Shown: positions 24,435 to 33,320 of the stretch, one piece after another
How positions within the stretch are numbered: position 1 is the first letter of the stretch
Layout of the letters: each line of letters opens with the position of its first letter
NCBI GenBank assembly: GCA_035712365.1
Contig: DASTAW010000029.1
Coordinates: forward strand, 62,001-126,000
Length of the DNA: 64,000 bases
Direction: 5' to 3'
Origin: Terriglobia bacterium
GTDB taxonomy: Bacteria > Acidobacteriota > Terriglobia > UBA7540
Made by a program: the position numbers and the translations under genes
Notes under the pieces: model-generated
Databases searched by the model: none
Told to the model about the DNA's origin: nothing
The model's input: only the letters and a program-made list of their open reading frames with translations

Positions 24435-26015
24435 TCAGGGCAGCCCCAGCTCTTTCTTCACACCCTCGTAAAAGACTTCTCTGTCGCTGATATTTTGCTT
24501 CTTGAGTTTGGCGAAGGCGGCGGCCGCGCGTGCGGACTTCTCTTTTTCGCCCAGCCTGTTGTAAGCCTGGACGAGCTGATAATAGCCCTGGGCCAGACTG
24601 GGATCGAGGCTGATTGCTTTTTCGGTTTCCTGGGCTGCCAGGTCAGGATGATTGCTCCGCAGCAGGAGTTTTCCAAGCTGGTAGTGGAGCGGCGCGTATT
24701 TCGGATCGACGCTAATGGCCTGCCTGTAAACCGCTTCGGCATCGGCAAGGCGGTCCTGCCGCATCAGAATTTCGCCCAGGTAGTACCGGAAGTGCGCGTT
24801 GCCCGGGCTCAATTCAACCGCTTTGCGGAGATACGCCTCGCCTTCCTGATTGTTCCCTTCACTGGCGAGGCTGACCGCGTAAAGGAAAAGCGCACGGGCG
24901 GAATCGGGCTGAAGCTCAAACGATTCCTGGAGGTACTTCCGCGCTTCTGGGTATCGCTTTTCGCAATAGAGGCTCACCCCGGCGCTGTAATACGGGTCCG
25001 GCCACTTCGGGGCCAGCTTGATGGCCTTTTCCAGCAGCGAGAGCGCGGAGTCGTGCTGGCCAAGGTGCTGATCAATTCGAGCGGCGAGCAACAGATACTG
25101 AGGCTGGCTGGGGTCCATGCTGACCGCCGTGGTCGCATCCTTAGCCGCGACGGCGTATTCCCGCAACAGATATTTCGCCCCGGCCAGGAGATAATAATCT
25201 TCCGCCGTCTCAGGGCTTTTGATGAGTGCGATCGCTTGCTGAGGCTGCTTCGATTCCAGGTAAGCCACCGCAAGCGCGTGCCGGAATTCCGTCGAGTCAG
25301 GCCGCAGAGCGTGCGCTCGTGAGAGATATGGGACGGCGTCGTCGGCCTCGTGGTTTTCCAGGAACAACTGGCCAACGGCCGCCTGCCAGTTGAAGTCCGA
25401 GTCCAAAGGCATCGCCGCTTTCCTGGCCTCCGCCCTGGCTTCATCAAGCCTGTTTGCCGCCAGTTCCGCGCGGACCAGATTGTAAGCAACCTCGGGCCTG
25501 CTCTCACCGGGCGTCTGGGCCTTGAGCAAGTGCTCAATGGCCTCATCCGGCTTGCCTTCGTCCAGAAGGACGACCCCAAGGTTGTAATTTGCGTTGAGGT
25601 CGTTCGGGCGCAGGGACACGGCAACCCGGAGCTCCCGAAGTCCTTCCCCGGCTTCTTTGTTTCGCAGGAGCGCCATGCCAAGCCCGTAATGAGAGCTGAA
25701 ATCATTCGGTTGCATTTTAACGGCGTATTCAAAGGCCGCGATCGCCCCTGCCGTGTTGCCGCTCTGGAACTCAACCTCTCCCAGCAGCTCGTAAGCCTTG
25801 GCGTTTGCCGGGTCAATCCGGACGGCCAATTCGAGTTCCGCTCTGGCACGGTCGAAGTCCTTCTGCGCCAGATACTTACTTGCCTGGTCGAGATGGGCGA
25901 GGGCGGATTGGGATGCTGCCCCGCTGGTCTGCCTGGCAGAGTAAGGCGAAGCGGCGGCGAGGCTTGCGACGAGCACAGCCAAAGCAAAATTCTTTAGACG
26001 CCGATGCCACACCAT
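24435..26015 (-). CDS. TPR-repeat protein, exported or anchored
   Basis: From the ATG at 26015 the protein has 526 residues with an N-terminal hydrophobic signal (RLKNFALAVLVASLAAASPY). At least ten TPR units follow (for example LGEVEFQSGNTAGAIAAFEY, YNLGVVLLDEGKPDEAIEHL, YQLGKLLLRSNHPDLAAQET). It is a likely periplasmic scaffold. The frame continues upstream to 26276 with further ATGs at 26126 and 26099, the latter preceded by CCGAGG, so a cytoplasmic N-terminal extension is possible. It is divergent from the TonB-type receptor gene, which has a second TPR gene on its other side. Confidence 0.75.
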   Translation of the reverse strand: MVWHRRLKNFALAVLVASLAAASPYSARQTSGAASQSALAHLDQASKYLAQKDFDRARAELELAVRIDPANAKAYELLGEVEFQSGNTAGAIAAFEYAVKMQPNDFSSHYGLGMALLRNKEAGEGLRELRVAVSLRPNDLNANYNLGVVLLDEGKPDEAIEHLLKAQTPGESRPEVAYNLVRAELAANRLDEARAEARKAAMPLDSDFNWQAAVGQLFLENHEADDAVPYLSRAHALRPDSTEFRHALAVAYLESKQPQQAIALIKSPETAEDYYLLAGAKYLLREYAVAAKDATTAVSMDPSQPQYLLLAARIDQHLGQHDSALSLLEKAIKLAPKWPDPYYSAGVSLYCEKRYPEARKYLQESFELQPDSARALFLYAVSLASEGNNQEGEAYLRKAVELSPGNAHFRYYLGEILMRQDRLADAEAVYRQAISVDPKYAPLHYQLGKLLLRSNHPDLAAQETEKAISLDPSLAQGYYQLVQAYNRLGEKEKSARAAAAFAKLKKQNISDREVFYEGVKKELGLP

Positions 26016-26689
26016 GCGCCTAATGTTAGACCAATCGAGCCATGGCCATCGGATTTTCTCAATCAGGCGCCATAGTCCGGAGGAGGGCGCAAAAGCCATG
26101 AAACCTCGGTAGATTTCGCTTGACATCGCCAACTCACCAGTGGTACCTCTGAGACGTAACGAACTGATATTATCCTGTCGAAAATTCCATACTATGGGAG
26201 GGTTGTTCTGGTGTTGCGAAGCCCCATCAGGCAGGATGCCAAACGGGTTGTTGCGCTCGATCCTATCCTCCCACATTTAATTTAATGACAGGATGCAGTT
26301 TTCTTTCGATGGTGCGTGTTTCACTTCTATGCGCTAATAGATGAGCCGCTTGCGGGCTGACGTGAGGTGCTGTTCTCCAGGGCGCCGAGGCTGTACGCCG
26401 ATCATGCGCCGCCGGGAAGGGTGCATCACGTTGCAGCGAGTTGGTCTGCGGGATCTCCTGCGTCGGGAAGGGCTCTGTGTTTCACGCTGCTCGGTTTCCA
26501 TTCACTTTCGCGGCGTGAGAACTTGCCCTGCATAAGGTCCGTCTCGGATGTATTCAGCGTGGCCGAGGCTGATAACCGTCCGTTGAATTCGATGAGCAGC
26601 GGGTGTGTACAGGCGGGTCGCCCGAGTGCTTCACGCTGGGTGCAGACAGCGAAGTAGACTGATTCAGATACAGGAGGAGGAACCTCACA
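26016..26689. other. Divergent intergenic region before the receptor gene
   Basis: If the TPR gene starts at 26015, about 670 bp separate it from the receptor. The stretch at 26270-26290 (CACATTTAATTTAATGACAG) is locally AT-rich and could hold promoters. No RNA gene or palindromic operator is evident. Confidence 0.35.
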
Positions 26690-29600
26690 ATGAAACAGGG
26701 GCGATTCTCTCAGGTCATGCTGGTTGTTTTGGCTTTGACGATGGTCGCTGTGGTTCCGCAGTTGCGAGCGCAGACGGACACGGGGTCCGTCTCCGGCGCG
26801 GTAACGGACCCGTCGGGTGCTGCCGTTCCGGGGGCCAATGTTACCCTGCGTAACGGTGAGACGGGCTCGGTGACGAAAACCACCTCAAACTCCAGCGGGG
26901 TCTATGGCTTCCCTGTGGTGCCGGTTGGCTCAAACTACAGCGTTACGGTGGAGGCAAAGGGCTTCAGGACTTATGTGCAGAGTGGAATCACTCTGCTCAT
27001 CAATCAGGCCCTGCGCGTCGATGCCAAGCTCGCCATCGGTAGCGAACAGCAGTCGGTGGAAGTTTCGGCCCAGGCGGTCCAGGTAGCCACCGAAAATACT
27101 TCCATGGGCGACGTGATCGAGAGCCGCAAAATGCTCTCTCTGCCGCTCAACGGCCGCAGCTACATCGATCTGCTCGGTCTCCAGGCTGGCGTCGTGCCGG
27201 AAACCACCCAGGGATCATTGCAGGATCGCCCGGTGGCAGGCACTGGCAACTCCGGAAACTTCTCGGTAAATGGAGGCAGGGAAGCTGCCAACGGATTCAT
27301 GCTGAATGGCGGCAGCGTGGAAGAGGGGAGAAACAATGGCGCCGGCCTCGTCCCCAATCTGGATTCGATCGAGGAATTCAAGGTGATCACCAACGCCGGC
27401 TCGGCAGAATATGGCCAGTATTCCGGAGCGATTGTCAACGTGGTGACCAAAGGCGGCACGAATGAATGGCACGGTTCCGGGTTTGAGTTCGTTCGCAACG
27501 AGAAGTTCGACGCACGTAACTTCTTCGATCCGGACCGCGGAGCATTTAAGAGGAATCAGTTTGGAGGCACCATTGGCGGGCCGATCATCAAGAACCGGCT
27601 TTTCATTTTCGGCGATTATCAGGGAACGCGCCAGTCTCTCGGAGTTTCAACCGGCTCGATCTCGGTGCCTACTGCCGATCAGCGGGCAGGCAATGTGGCT
27701 GACTTGCTTGATCCGAATCCTAGCAAGTTTTCGCCTTCGCTCGTCAAGGGGTGCGCTCCGGGGAATGGTTGTCTGAACGACGTCTTGAGCGCCCGACTGG
27801 GTTATACCGTGAATGACGGGGAACCGTATTACACTCCTGGCTGCGCGAGTACCGCGGCTTGTGTTTTCCCCGGTGGCATCATTCCCCAGAGCGCCTGGTC
27901 GGCGCCTTCCCTTGCACTCGAGCAATTTATTCCCGAGCCAACTCCCGGCCTGGGCGGTGCGACGTTCTCGACGACGTCTCAAAAACAGCACTTGCGTGAC
28001 GATAAATTCTCCGCGCGTGGAGACCTTGATACCGCAGGCTATGGCCGCTGGTCATTGTACTATGCGCTTGATAACACCAACCTGCTGGATCCTTTCCCTG
28101 CGGCGAACGTTCCGGGTTTCGCTGCTTCAACTCCCCAGCAGGCGATGCAAACCGTCCTCAGCAATACCCGCACATTCGGTTCGAGGAATGTGAATGAAGC
28201 CCACGCCGCTTTCTTCCGCACCGCCATGACCCAGCGCCAGCCCCAGGGAGGCTTGGTGTCGGACCTGTCCTCGCTGGGATTCGTCACGGGAGGTTTAGGC
28301 ATCATTCCTGTGGTGCCGAGCCTTCAGGGTGTCCCTCTTACCACGCTTGACAACACGGGAGTCAGCTTCGGTCTGCCGGACGGCACAACCGGCCAGTTTA
28401 ACAACACCTATCAGGTGTCCGATAGCTTCTCCTCGGTCCGGGGAAGACACACCATAAAGTTCGGAGGCAACTACCAGCGGTTCCAGATCAACGAAAGAAA
28501 CACTTACGCCCAGAACGGCGTCTTTGATTTCGATGGCTCGGAAACGGGCAGCGACTTTGCCGATTTTCTGATTGGGGCGCCGGTGGGGTTTATCCAATCC
28601 AGCAGGCAGTTTCTGGATTCACGATCAGAATACGGCGCGCTGTATGTGGCAGACAGCTACAAGATGAAATCGAACTTGACGCTCAATTACGGGTTAAGGT
28701 GGGAAACCAGCACCTTCTTCCGTGACAAGTTAAATAGGACCCCGAGCAATTGCAGAATCCAGGCGATTAACTATAATGTCCAGTCGACGATATATCCGAC
28801 TGCGCCCAAGGGCTGGCTGTGTCCTGGAGATCCGGGCGTCGCCCAAGGTCTGGCTCCCAACGATTACAAGAATTTCGCGCCCCGGATCGGCGTCGCATAC
28901 TCTCCCGGTTTCAGCAGCGGCCTGATAGGCAAGGTCTTTGGCGGCCCCGGCAAATCCAGCATCCGCGCCTCCTATGGCATTTACTACACGAACGTCGAAG
29001 ACCTCACCCAGTTTTTCGAGGTAGGTGATGTTCCGGCAGGTCTGTTTTACGTGAGTCCCACGCAGGTTTACTATGACCTTCCGTATAAAAACCGCGCAAC
29101 CCCGGGAGGCCCCGGCCAGCGGTTCCCCTTTACGGTTCCCAATCCGCAAACCATCAACTGGGCGCAGCTACAGCCTATCGCGAGTTCTCCCGGATTTGAT
29201 CTGAACAACAAGCTTCCTTACTCACAGCACTATGACTTCAGCATCCAGCGACAGTTTGGCGGCTCGACGCTCATGACTCTCGCCTATGTAGGGACAAACG
29301 GGCATCACCTGATAGCCGGTTATTCGGCAAATCCAGGTATCGCAGCCGTCTGTCTGGCGACACCGGGTTGCGATCGAAATGGTGAAGACTCCACATACGC
29401 CCTGAACGGAGGAAACTTTCAATACGGGACGCGTTCCCATTCGGTGACTTCGGGCCGATTCGCATTCGGACAGGGCCTGGGCGCCATACTGGACTTCGGG
29501 AGTAACAACTACACAGCAACGATTGCCAATTCCGCATACAATTCCCTGCAAGTTACGATGGAGAAAAGGGTGGGCGCCGTGCAGTTTCTTGGCGCTTACA

Positions 29601-30241
29601 CCTGGTCAAAATCCATTGATGATTCCTCGGCGTTTGCGCAAAATATCAATCCGTTTAACGCAAAATTGAGCAGAGGTCTCTCCTCGTACGACATTGCACA
29701 CAACTTCGTTTTCAGCTACACCTGGGCGCTGCCAGGCCCGTCTGCGGGAATCGGGAGAGCAGTGCTGGGCGGGTGGATATTTTCAGGAATTACGCGGCTG
29801 ACGACGGGCTTCCCGATCGGTATGAGTAGCGGAGGAGACTACTCGCTTTGCGGATGCTCGGGCGTAGACCGGCCGAACTGGACTGGGCAATCCATTGAGA
29901 CCTTCGATCCCAGAAAGACTGAAAACAACCAGTGGTTCTCGCCGGACACTTTCTTCCCTGAGTACGGCAGGGACCCCAACAACAAGATTCTCGGTGTTCC
30001 AGGCAACGCCGGACGGGCCTTCTTCCACGGCCCCGGAATTATCAACTTCGACATGGCGGTGCATAAAGACTTCAAGTTTACCGAGAGAGTTGGGCTGGAG
30101 TACCGCGCTGAATTCTTCAACGCGTTTAACCACGCTCAGTTCTACAATCCCTCAGGCAGCTTTACGTCGAGCACCTTCGGCCAGGTCACAAGCGCCCGCG
30201 CCCCTCGCATCATCCAGATGGGCATGAAGCTAAGCTTCTGA
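26690..30241 (+). CDS. Oar-like TonB-dependent receptor
   Basis: The 1183-residue outer-membrane protein has a signal peptide (MLVVLALTMVAVVPQLRAQ). A carboxypeptidase-regulatory-like domain follows (GSVSGAVTDPSGAAVPGANV, residues about 30-110), then a plug-like segment (LPLNGRSYIDLLGLQAGVVP, FSVNGGREAANGFMLNGG) and a long beta-barrel. It ends MGMKLSF with the terminal Phe recognised by the BAM machinery. Acidobacteriota carry many such receptors, thought to import or bind polysaccharide products. AGGAGGAACC before the ATG is a strong ribosome binding site. The ligand is unknown; flanking TPR genes and nearby sugar enzymes suggest glycan fragments. Confidence 0.88.
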   Translation: MKQGRFSQVMLVVLALTMVAVVPQLRAQTDTGSVSGAVTDPSGAAVPGANVTLRNGETGSVTKTTSNSSGVYGFPVVPVGSNYSVTVEAKGFRTYVQSGITLLINQALRVDAKLAIGSEQQSVEVSAQAVQVATENTSMGDVIESRKMLSLPLNGRSYIDLLGLQAGVVPETTQGSLQDRPVAGTGNSGNFSVNGGREAANGFMLNGGSVEEGRNNGAGLVPNLDSIEEFKVITNAGSAEYGQYSGAIVNVVTKGGTNEWHGSGFEFVRNEKFDARNFFDPDRGAFKRNQFGGTIGGPIIKNRLFIFGDYQGTRQSLGVSTGSISVPTADQRAGNVADLLDPNPSKFSPSLVKGCAPGNGCLNDVLSARLGYTVNDGEPYYTPGCASTAACVFPGGIIPQSAWSAPSLALEQFIPEPTPGLGGATFSTTSQKQHLRDDKFSARGDLDTAGYGRWSLYYALDNTNLLDPFPAANVPGFAASTPQQAMQTVLSNTRTFGSRNVNEAHAAFFRTAMTQRQPQGGLVSDLSSLGFVTGGLGIIPVVPSLQGVPLTTLDNTGVSFGLPDGTTGQFNNTYQVSDSFSSVRGRHTIKFGGNYQRFQINERNTYAQNGVFDFDGSETGSDFADFLIGAPVGFIQSSRQFLDSRSEYGALYVADSYKMKSNLTLNYGLRWETSTFFRDKLNRTPSNCRIQAINYNVQSTIYPTAPKGWLCPGDPGVAQGLAPNDYKNFAPRIGVAYSPGFSSGLIGKVFGGPGKSSIRASYGIYYTNVEDLTQFFEVGDVPAGLFYVSPTQVYYDLPYKNRATPGGPGQRFPFTVPNPQTINWAQLQPIASSPGFDLNNKLPYSQHYDFSIQRQFGGSTLMTLAYVGTNGHHLIAGYSANPGIAAVCLATPGCDRNGEDSTYALNGGNFQYGTRSHSVTSGRFAFGQGLGAILDFGSNNYTATIANSAYNSLQVTMEKRVGAVQFLGAYTWSKSIDDSSAFAQNINPFNAKLSRGLSSYDIAHNFVFSYTWALPGPSAGIGRAVLGGWIFSGITRLTTGFPIGMSSGGDYSLCGCSGVDRPNWTGQSIETFDPRKTENNQWFSPDTFFPEYGRDPNNKILGVPGNAGRAFFHGPGIINFDMAVHKDFKFTERVGLEYRAEFFNAFNHAQFYNPSGSFTSSTFGQVTSARAPRIIQMGMKLSF

Positions 30242-30338
30242 CCGGGGCATTTGAAGACGCTTTCCAGCCGGGCTGCGTAGCGGCCACAGCATGTTCGCAG
30301 TCGCGCTGCCCGGTTTTCCCCATGGTGAAGGAAATGTA

Positions 30339-31937
30339 ATGCCGGGTGCTTTGGGTGGGACTGGCCGCATCAGGAGAACCTTCTGGCGCGGTCTGCTTTT
30401 TCTGCTGCCCTCAGGGCTGATATTTTACAGCACGCCTTCCCGGGCCCAGACCCAGGGGCCTTCCAACGCAGACCAGCAATTGGCTGTTCAGCTAAATAAA
30501 GATGGCATTGGTCTCGCCAAAAAGTCTGACTACGCCTCCGCCATAGAGAAATTCCGCCGCGCCAGTGAACTCTGGCCGCAGTTTCCTGACTCGCAATACA
30601 ACCTGGCAGCAACGCTTGAAAAGATCGGCCAGCTTGACCAGGCAATCAGCGCCTACAAGGCCGCCGTCCGCCTGAAACCTGATTCCGGACCCATGCACCT
30701 TGCGCTGGGACTGGCGTTGGCAAAGGACCAGGAGCTAGCGGGCGCTGCAAATGAGCTTCAGCAGGCGGTTGCGCTGTCGCCACAAGACCCTCTAGCGCAT
30801 TACAATCTTGGCCTGACCTATGAGCAGCAAGGCAAGCCGCAGGATGCCCTGGTCGAGTATCGGAAGGCCATCCAGATCCGCCCGGAATTTGGTCCTGCGC
30901 ACGAGCGGTTGGGGATTGTATTGCGCCGCCAGGGAAAGCAGCCTGAAGCAATTGAGGAATTCCAGTCCGCCGTTCGCCTTTCTCCCGAGGATGCAGATGC
31001 GCATTACAATCTCGGCCTCGCTCTGAAATCAGAGGGAAAACCGGACGAGGCGCTGAAAGAGATGGATGAAGCCCTCCGCTTGAAGCCGGACTTTGAGCAG
31101 GCCCGCTATAACCGGGCGATGATCATTCGCAGTCGCGGAGAGCAGGCACAAGCGAAGAAGGAGATGCAGGAAATTGCCGGCCTGAGCGAGTTCAGAGCCA
31201 AGGTGGCGCAGGCGAAGCACCTGACCTTGTCGGCGGCCGATCATCTGAAGGACCGCGAACCCGACAAGGCTCTTGCCGATCTTGCACCAGCACTGGAATA
31301 CTGGAAAGACAATCCCGCCGCCTATTACCTGAAGGGTCTGGCTTTTGAACAGAAAGCAGATTTAGCAGAAGCACGGGCCAATCTTGAAAAAGCCGTTGAC
31401 CTGAAGCCGGATTACCCGGAAGCACTGATCGGCCTGGGCCGCGTGCTGTGGGAACTCGGCGATCGTCAGGAGGCGATCGGTGAATTTGACAAGGCCGTTG
31501 CGGTTGCCCCTGATCTTGCAGAAGCGCATTACAATCGCGGCCTGGCGCAAGCCTGGTTGGGTGATGCCACAAGCGCCGCCGCTGAGTTCCGCACGGCGCT
31601 TGCTTTGAAGCCTGACTATGTTGACGCCGGCATCAACCTTGGCCTGACGCTCATGAAAATGCGGAAACTCGACGAGGCAATTCGACAATTCAAATCAATG
31701 GCCAAGGCATTCCCCGAGAGCGCTGGTGTCCAGAACAATCTGGGCCTGGCGCTGCTTGAACAAGGAAACGTCAATGAGGCTGCCGAGGCATTCCGGCAAT
31801 CGCTGCGGCTGGACCCGGATTCGGCGGAGGCGCACTACAATCTGGCGCTCGCTCTCAGGAAGGAAGGCCAGGGTGAGGCTGCGGCGACGGAATTCAGGAG
31901 AGCGCAGGACCTGAATCCCTCCCTGCCGCCGCCCTGA
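30339..31937 (+). CDS. TPR-repeat protein, exported
   Basis: The 532-residue protein starts at the ATG at 30339, preceded by AAGGA, with a signal peptide (FWRGLLFLLPSGLIFYSTPS). About 12-13 TPR units follow (YNLAATLEKIGQLDQAISAY, YNLGLTYEQQGKPQDALVEY, YNLALALRKEGQGEAAATEF), ending NPSLPPP. The repeats are highly regular, like the TPR arm of O-GlcNAc-transferase-type proteins, but no catalytic domain is attached. It lies 97 bp after the receptor gene on the same strand and is probably co-transcribed with it. Confidence 0.83.
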   Translation: MPGALGGTGRIRRTFWRGLLFLLPSGLIFYSTPSRAQTQGPSNADQQLAVQLNKDGIGLAKKSDYASAIEKFRRASELWPQFPDSQYNLAATLEKIGQLDQAISAYKAAVRLKPDSGPMHLALGLALAKDQELAGAANELQQAVALSPQDPLAHYNLGLTYEQQGKPQDALVEYRKAIQIRPEFGPAHERLGIVLRRQGKQPEAIEEFQSAVRLSPEDADAHYNLGLALKSEGKPDEALKEMDEALRLKPDFEQARYNRAMIIRSRGEQAQAKKEMQEIAGLSEFRAKVAQAKHLTLSAADHLKDREPDKALADLAPALEYWKDNPAAYYLKGLAFEQKADLAEARANLEKAVDLKPDYPEALIGLGRVLWELGDRQEAIGEFDKAVAVAPDLAEAHYNRGLAQAWLGDATSAAAEFRTALALKPDYVDAGINLGLTLMKMRKLDEAIRQFKSMAKAFPESAGVQNNLGLALLEQGNVNEAAEAFRQSLRLDPDSAEAHYNLALALRKEGQGEAAATEFRRAQDLNPSLPPP

Positions 31938-32004
31938 GACGGCGGAACCCGGTTGCTTTCGGTGCACGAATATTTCAGAACGTGTGGTTTGCGAACCGTA
32001 ACAG

Positions 32005-32135
32005 AGCCTGTCATTCCGATCCCGCAGAGCGGGAGAGGAATCTGCTGTAGTTGTGTGCGACTGGAAACAAAGCAGATTCCTCGGGCTGACTTGACAACAT
32101 CGGCGCTCGGAATGACCGGGAGAGTTTTTCAGCGC
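32005..32135. mobile_element. Nested inverted-repeat element with CATTCCGA core
   Basis: Outer arms GTCATTCCGA (32010-32019) and TCGGAATGAC (32107-32116) enclose inner arms AGGAATCTGCT (32036-32046) and AGCAGATTCCT (32071-32081). The layout and the CATTCCGA/GAGGAATCTG words match the element at 10251-10470. It fills the 335-bp gap between the TPR gene and the RidA gene. Confidence 0.7.
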
Positions 32136-32272
32136 CGAAGAGCACTCGCGTGCTGGATTCTGGCGTCCGAAAGTTATAGAATCTGCCGTACAAATCAACG
32201 TTGCTTTTTTCAGGGTTAGCAATCCCAGGTCATATGTATTGCTTCACAATGGGAGCCTCAGGAGGGAACAGC

Positions 32273-32767
32273 ATGTTCAATATACCAGGGACGCACGAGC
32301 CAGTCACGAATTTGGCGCATTCGCCCAAAGCGGAAGCTGGTCCAGCCGCAGCTTTCTCCGGCGTTGCCGCGCAGGGCCAGGGCGGAGTCCAGAAACTCGG
32401 TTACGATGGCCAGCCTGCCAAGGGAGGGATCTCCCCGGTGGTTGTACACGATGGCCTGATCTACGTGGCGGGCCAGGGCGCCAATGAGCATCAGGAGGAG
32501 GCGACGCTGGACATTACGACCCACGTTCAGAGGGCGATGGACAACGTCAAGAAGCTGGTGGAGGCGGCGGGCGGCGACATGGACCATGTCCTGCAACTCA
32601 CCGTGTATCTGGCGACGCTGGAATTTTACGACGCCATGAACAAGGCTTACCGTCCATATTTTCCGAACCGAGGTCCGGCCCGCTGCACGGTTGCGGTGGC
32701 CGGGATTCCCGGCAAATCTTTGGTTGAAATAAGTTGCATTGCGGCAGTCGTCCGCCAACAAGGATGA
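32273..32767 (+). CDS. RidA family protein (cytoplasmic form)
   Basis: The 164-residue protein uses the ATG at 32273, preceded by AGGAGG. It has GLIYVAGQGANEHQ, VYLATLEFYDAMNKAYRPYF, and the active-site region ARCTVAVAGIPGKSLVEI with the catalytic Arg and Glu kept. No signal peptide is present. RidA deaminates imine intermediates of PLP enzymes. It is followed 26 bp later by a second RidA that does carry an export signal; the two are about 60 % alike over the core by eye, so this is a recent tandem duplication with split location. Confidence 0.88.
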   Translation: MFNIPGTHEPVTNLAHSPKAEAGPAAAFSGVAAQGQGGVQKLGYDGQPAKGGISPVVVHDGLIYVAGQGANEHQEEATLDITTHVQRAMDNVKKLVEAAGGDMDHVLQLTVYLATLEFYDAMNKAYRPYFPNRGPARCTVAVAGIPGKSLVEISCIAAVVRQQG

Positions 32768-32793
32768 ACCTGACTGACGAACAGGAGGAGACG

Positions 32794-33261
32794 ATGGACA
32801 CCAATCGAAATGAGAAACGGCGAACTTTCCTGACCAATCTGGCGGCGGTTGCAGCGTCGGTATGGGGGGCGCCCAAACTGCTGGCGCAGGCTGGCGATGC
32901 GCAGGCTGCCGCTCCACAGGCCAGCCCTAGACATCACGGTCCCATGGTGCACAACGGGCTGATTTACATCTCGGGCCAGGGAGCAAATGACAGCGGGGCC
33001 GTGGAGGGCGCGACGATTGAGGACCACACAAAAAAAGTGATGGAGAACATCAAGCGCATTGTGGAAGAGGGTGGCGGGACCATGGACAGCATTCTGCAAC
33101 TGAATGTCTACCTGGCCACCCTGGAACATTATGAAGGGATGAACAAGGTTTATTATTCCTACTTCCCTAACGGCGGGCCGGCCCGTTGCACGGTTGCGGT
33201 GGCCGGCATCCCGGGCCGCTCGCTGCTGGAGATCAACGGGATTGCAGCGGTGGTGAAATGA
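32794..33261 (+). CDS. RidA family protein, TAT-exported
   Basis: The 155-residue protein starts at the ATG at 32794 behind AGGAGG and has a TAT-type signal (KRRTFLTNLAAVAASVWGAP, cleavage near LLAQA). The core repeats the RidA features of its neighbour: GLIYISGQGAND, VYLATLEHYEGMNKVYYSYF, ARCTVAVAGIPGRSLLEI. Export of a RidA in folded form is uncommon. It converges on the minus-strand SelA-like gene at 33321, whose product is exported by the same route, so a shared periplasmic reaction is plausible. Confidence 0.88.
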   Translation: MDTNRNEKRRTFLTNLAAVAASVWGAPKLLAQAGDAQAAAPQASPRHHGPMVHNGLIYISGQGANDSGAVEGATIEDHTKKVMENIKRIVEEGGGTMDSILQLNVYLATLEHYEGMNKVYYSYFPNGGPARCTVAVAGIPGRSLLEINGIAAVVK

Positions 33262-33320
33262 GAGGCAAATTGAGCGGGCCGCTTGCAGCCGTATTTCAAC
33301 GCCTGCAAAGCACGCCCGCT

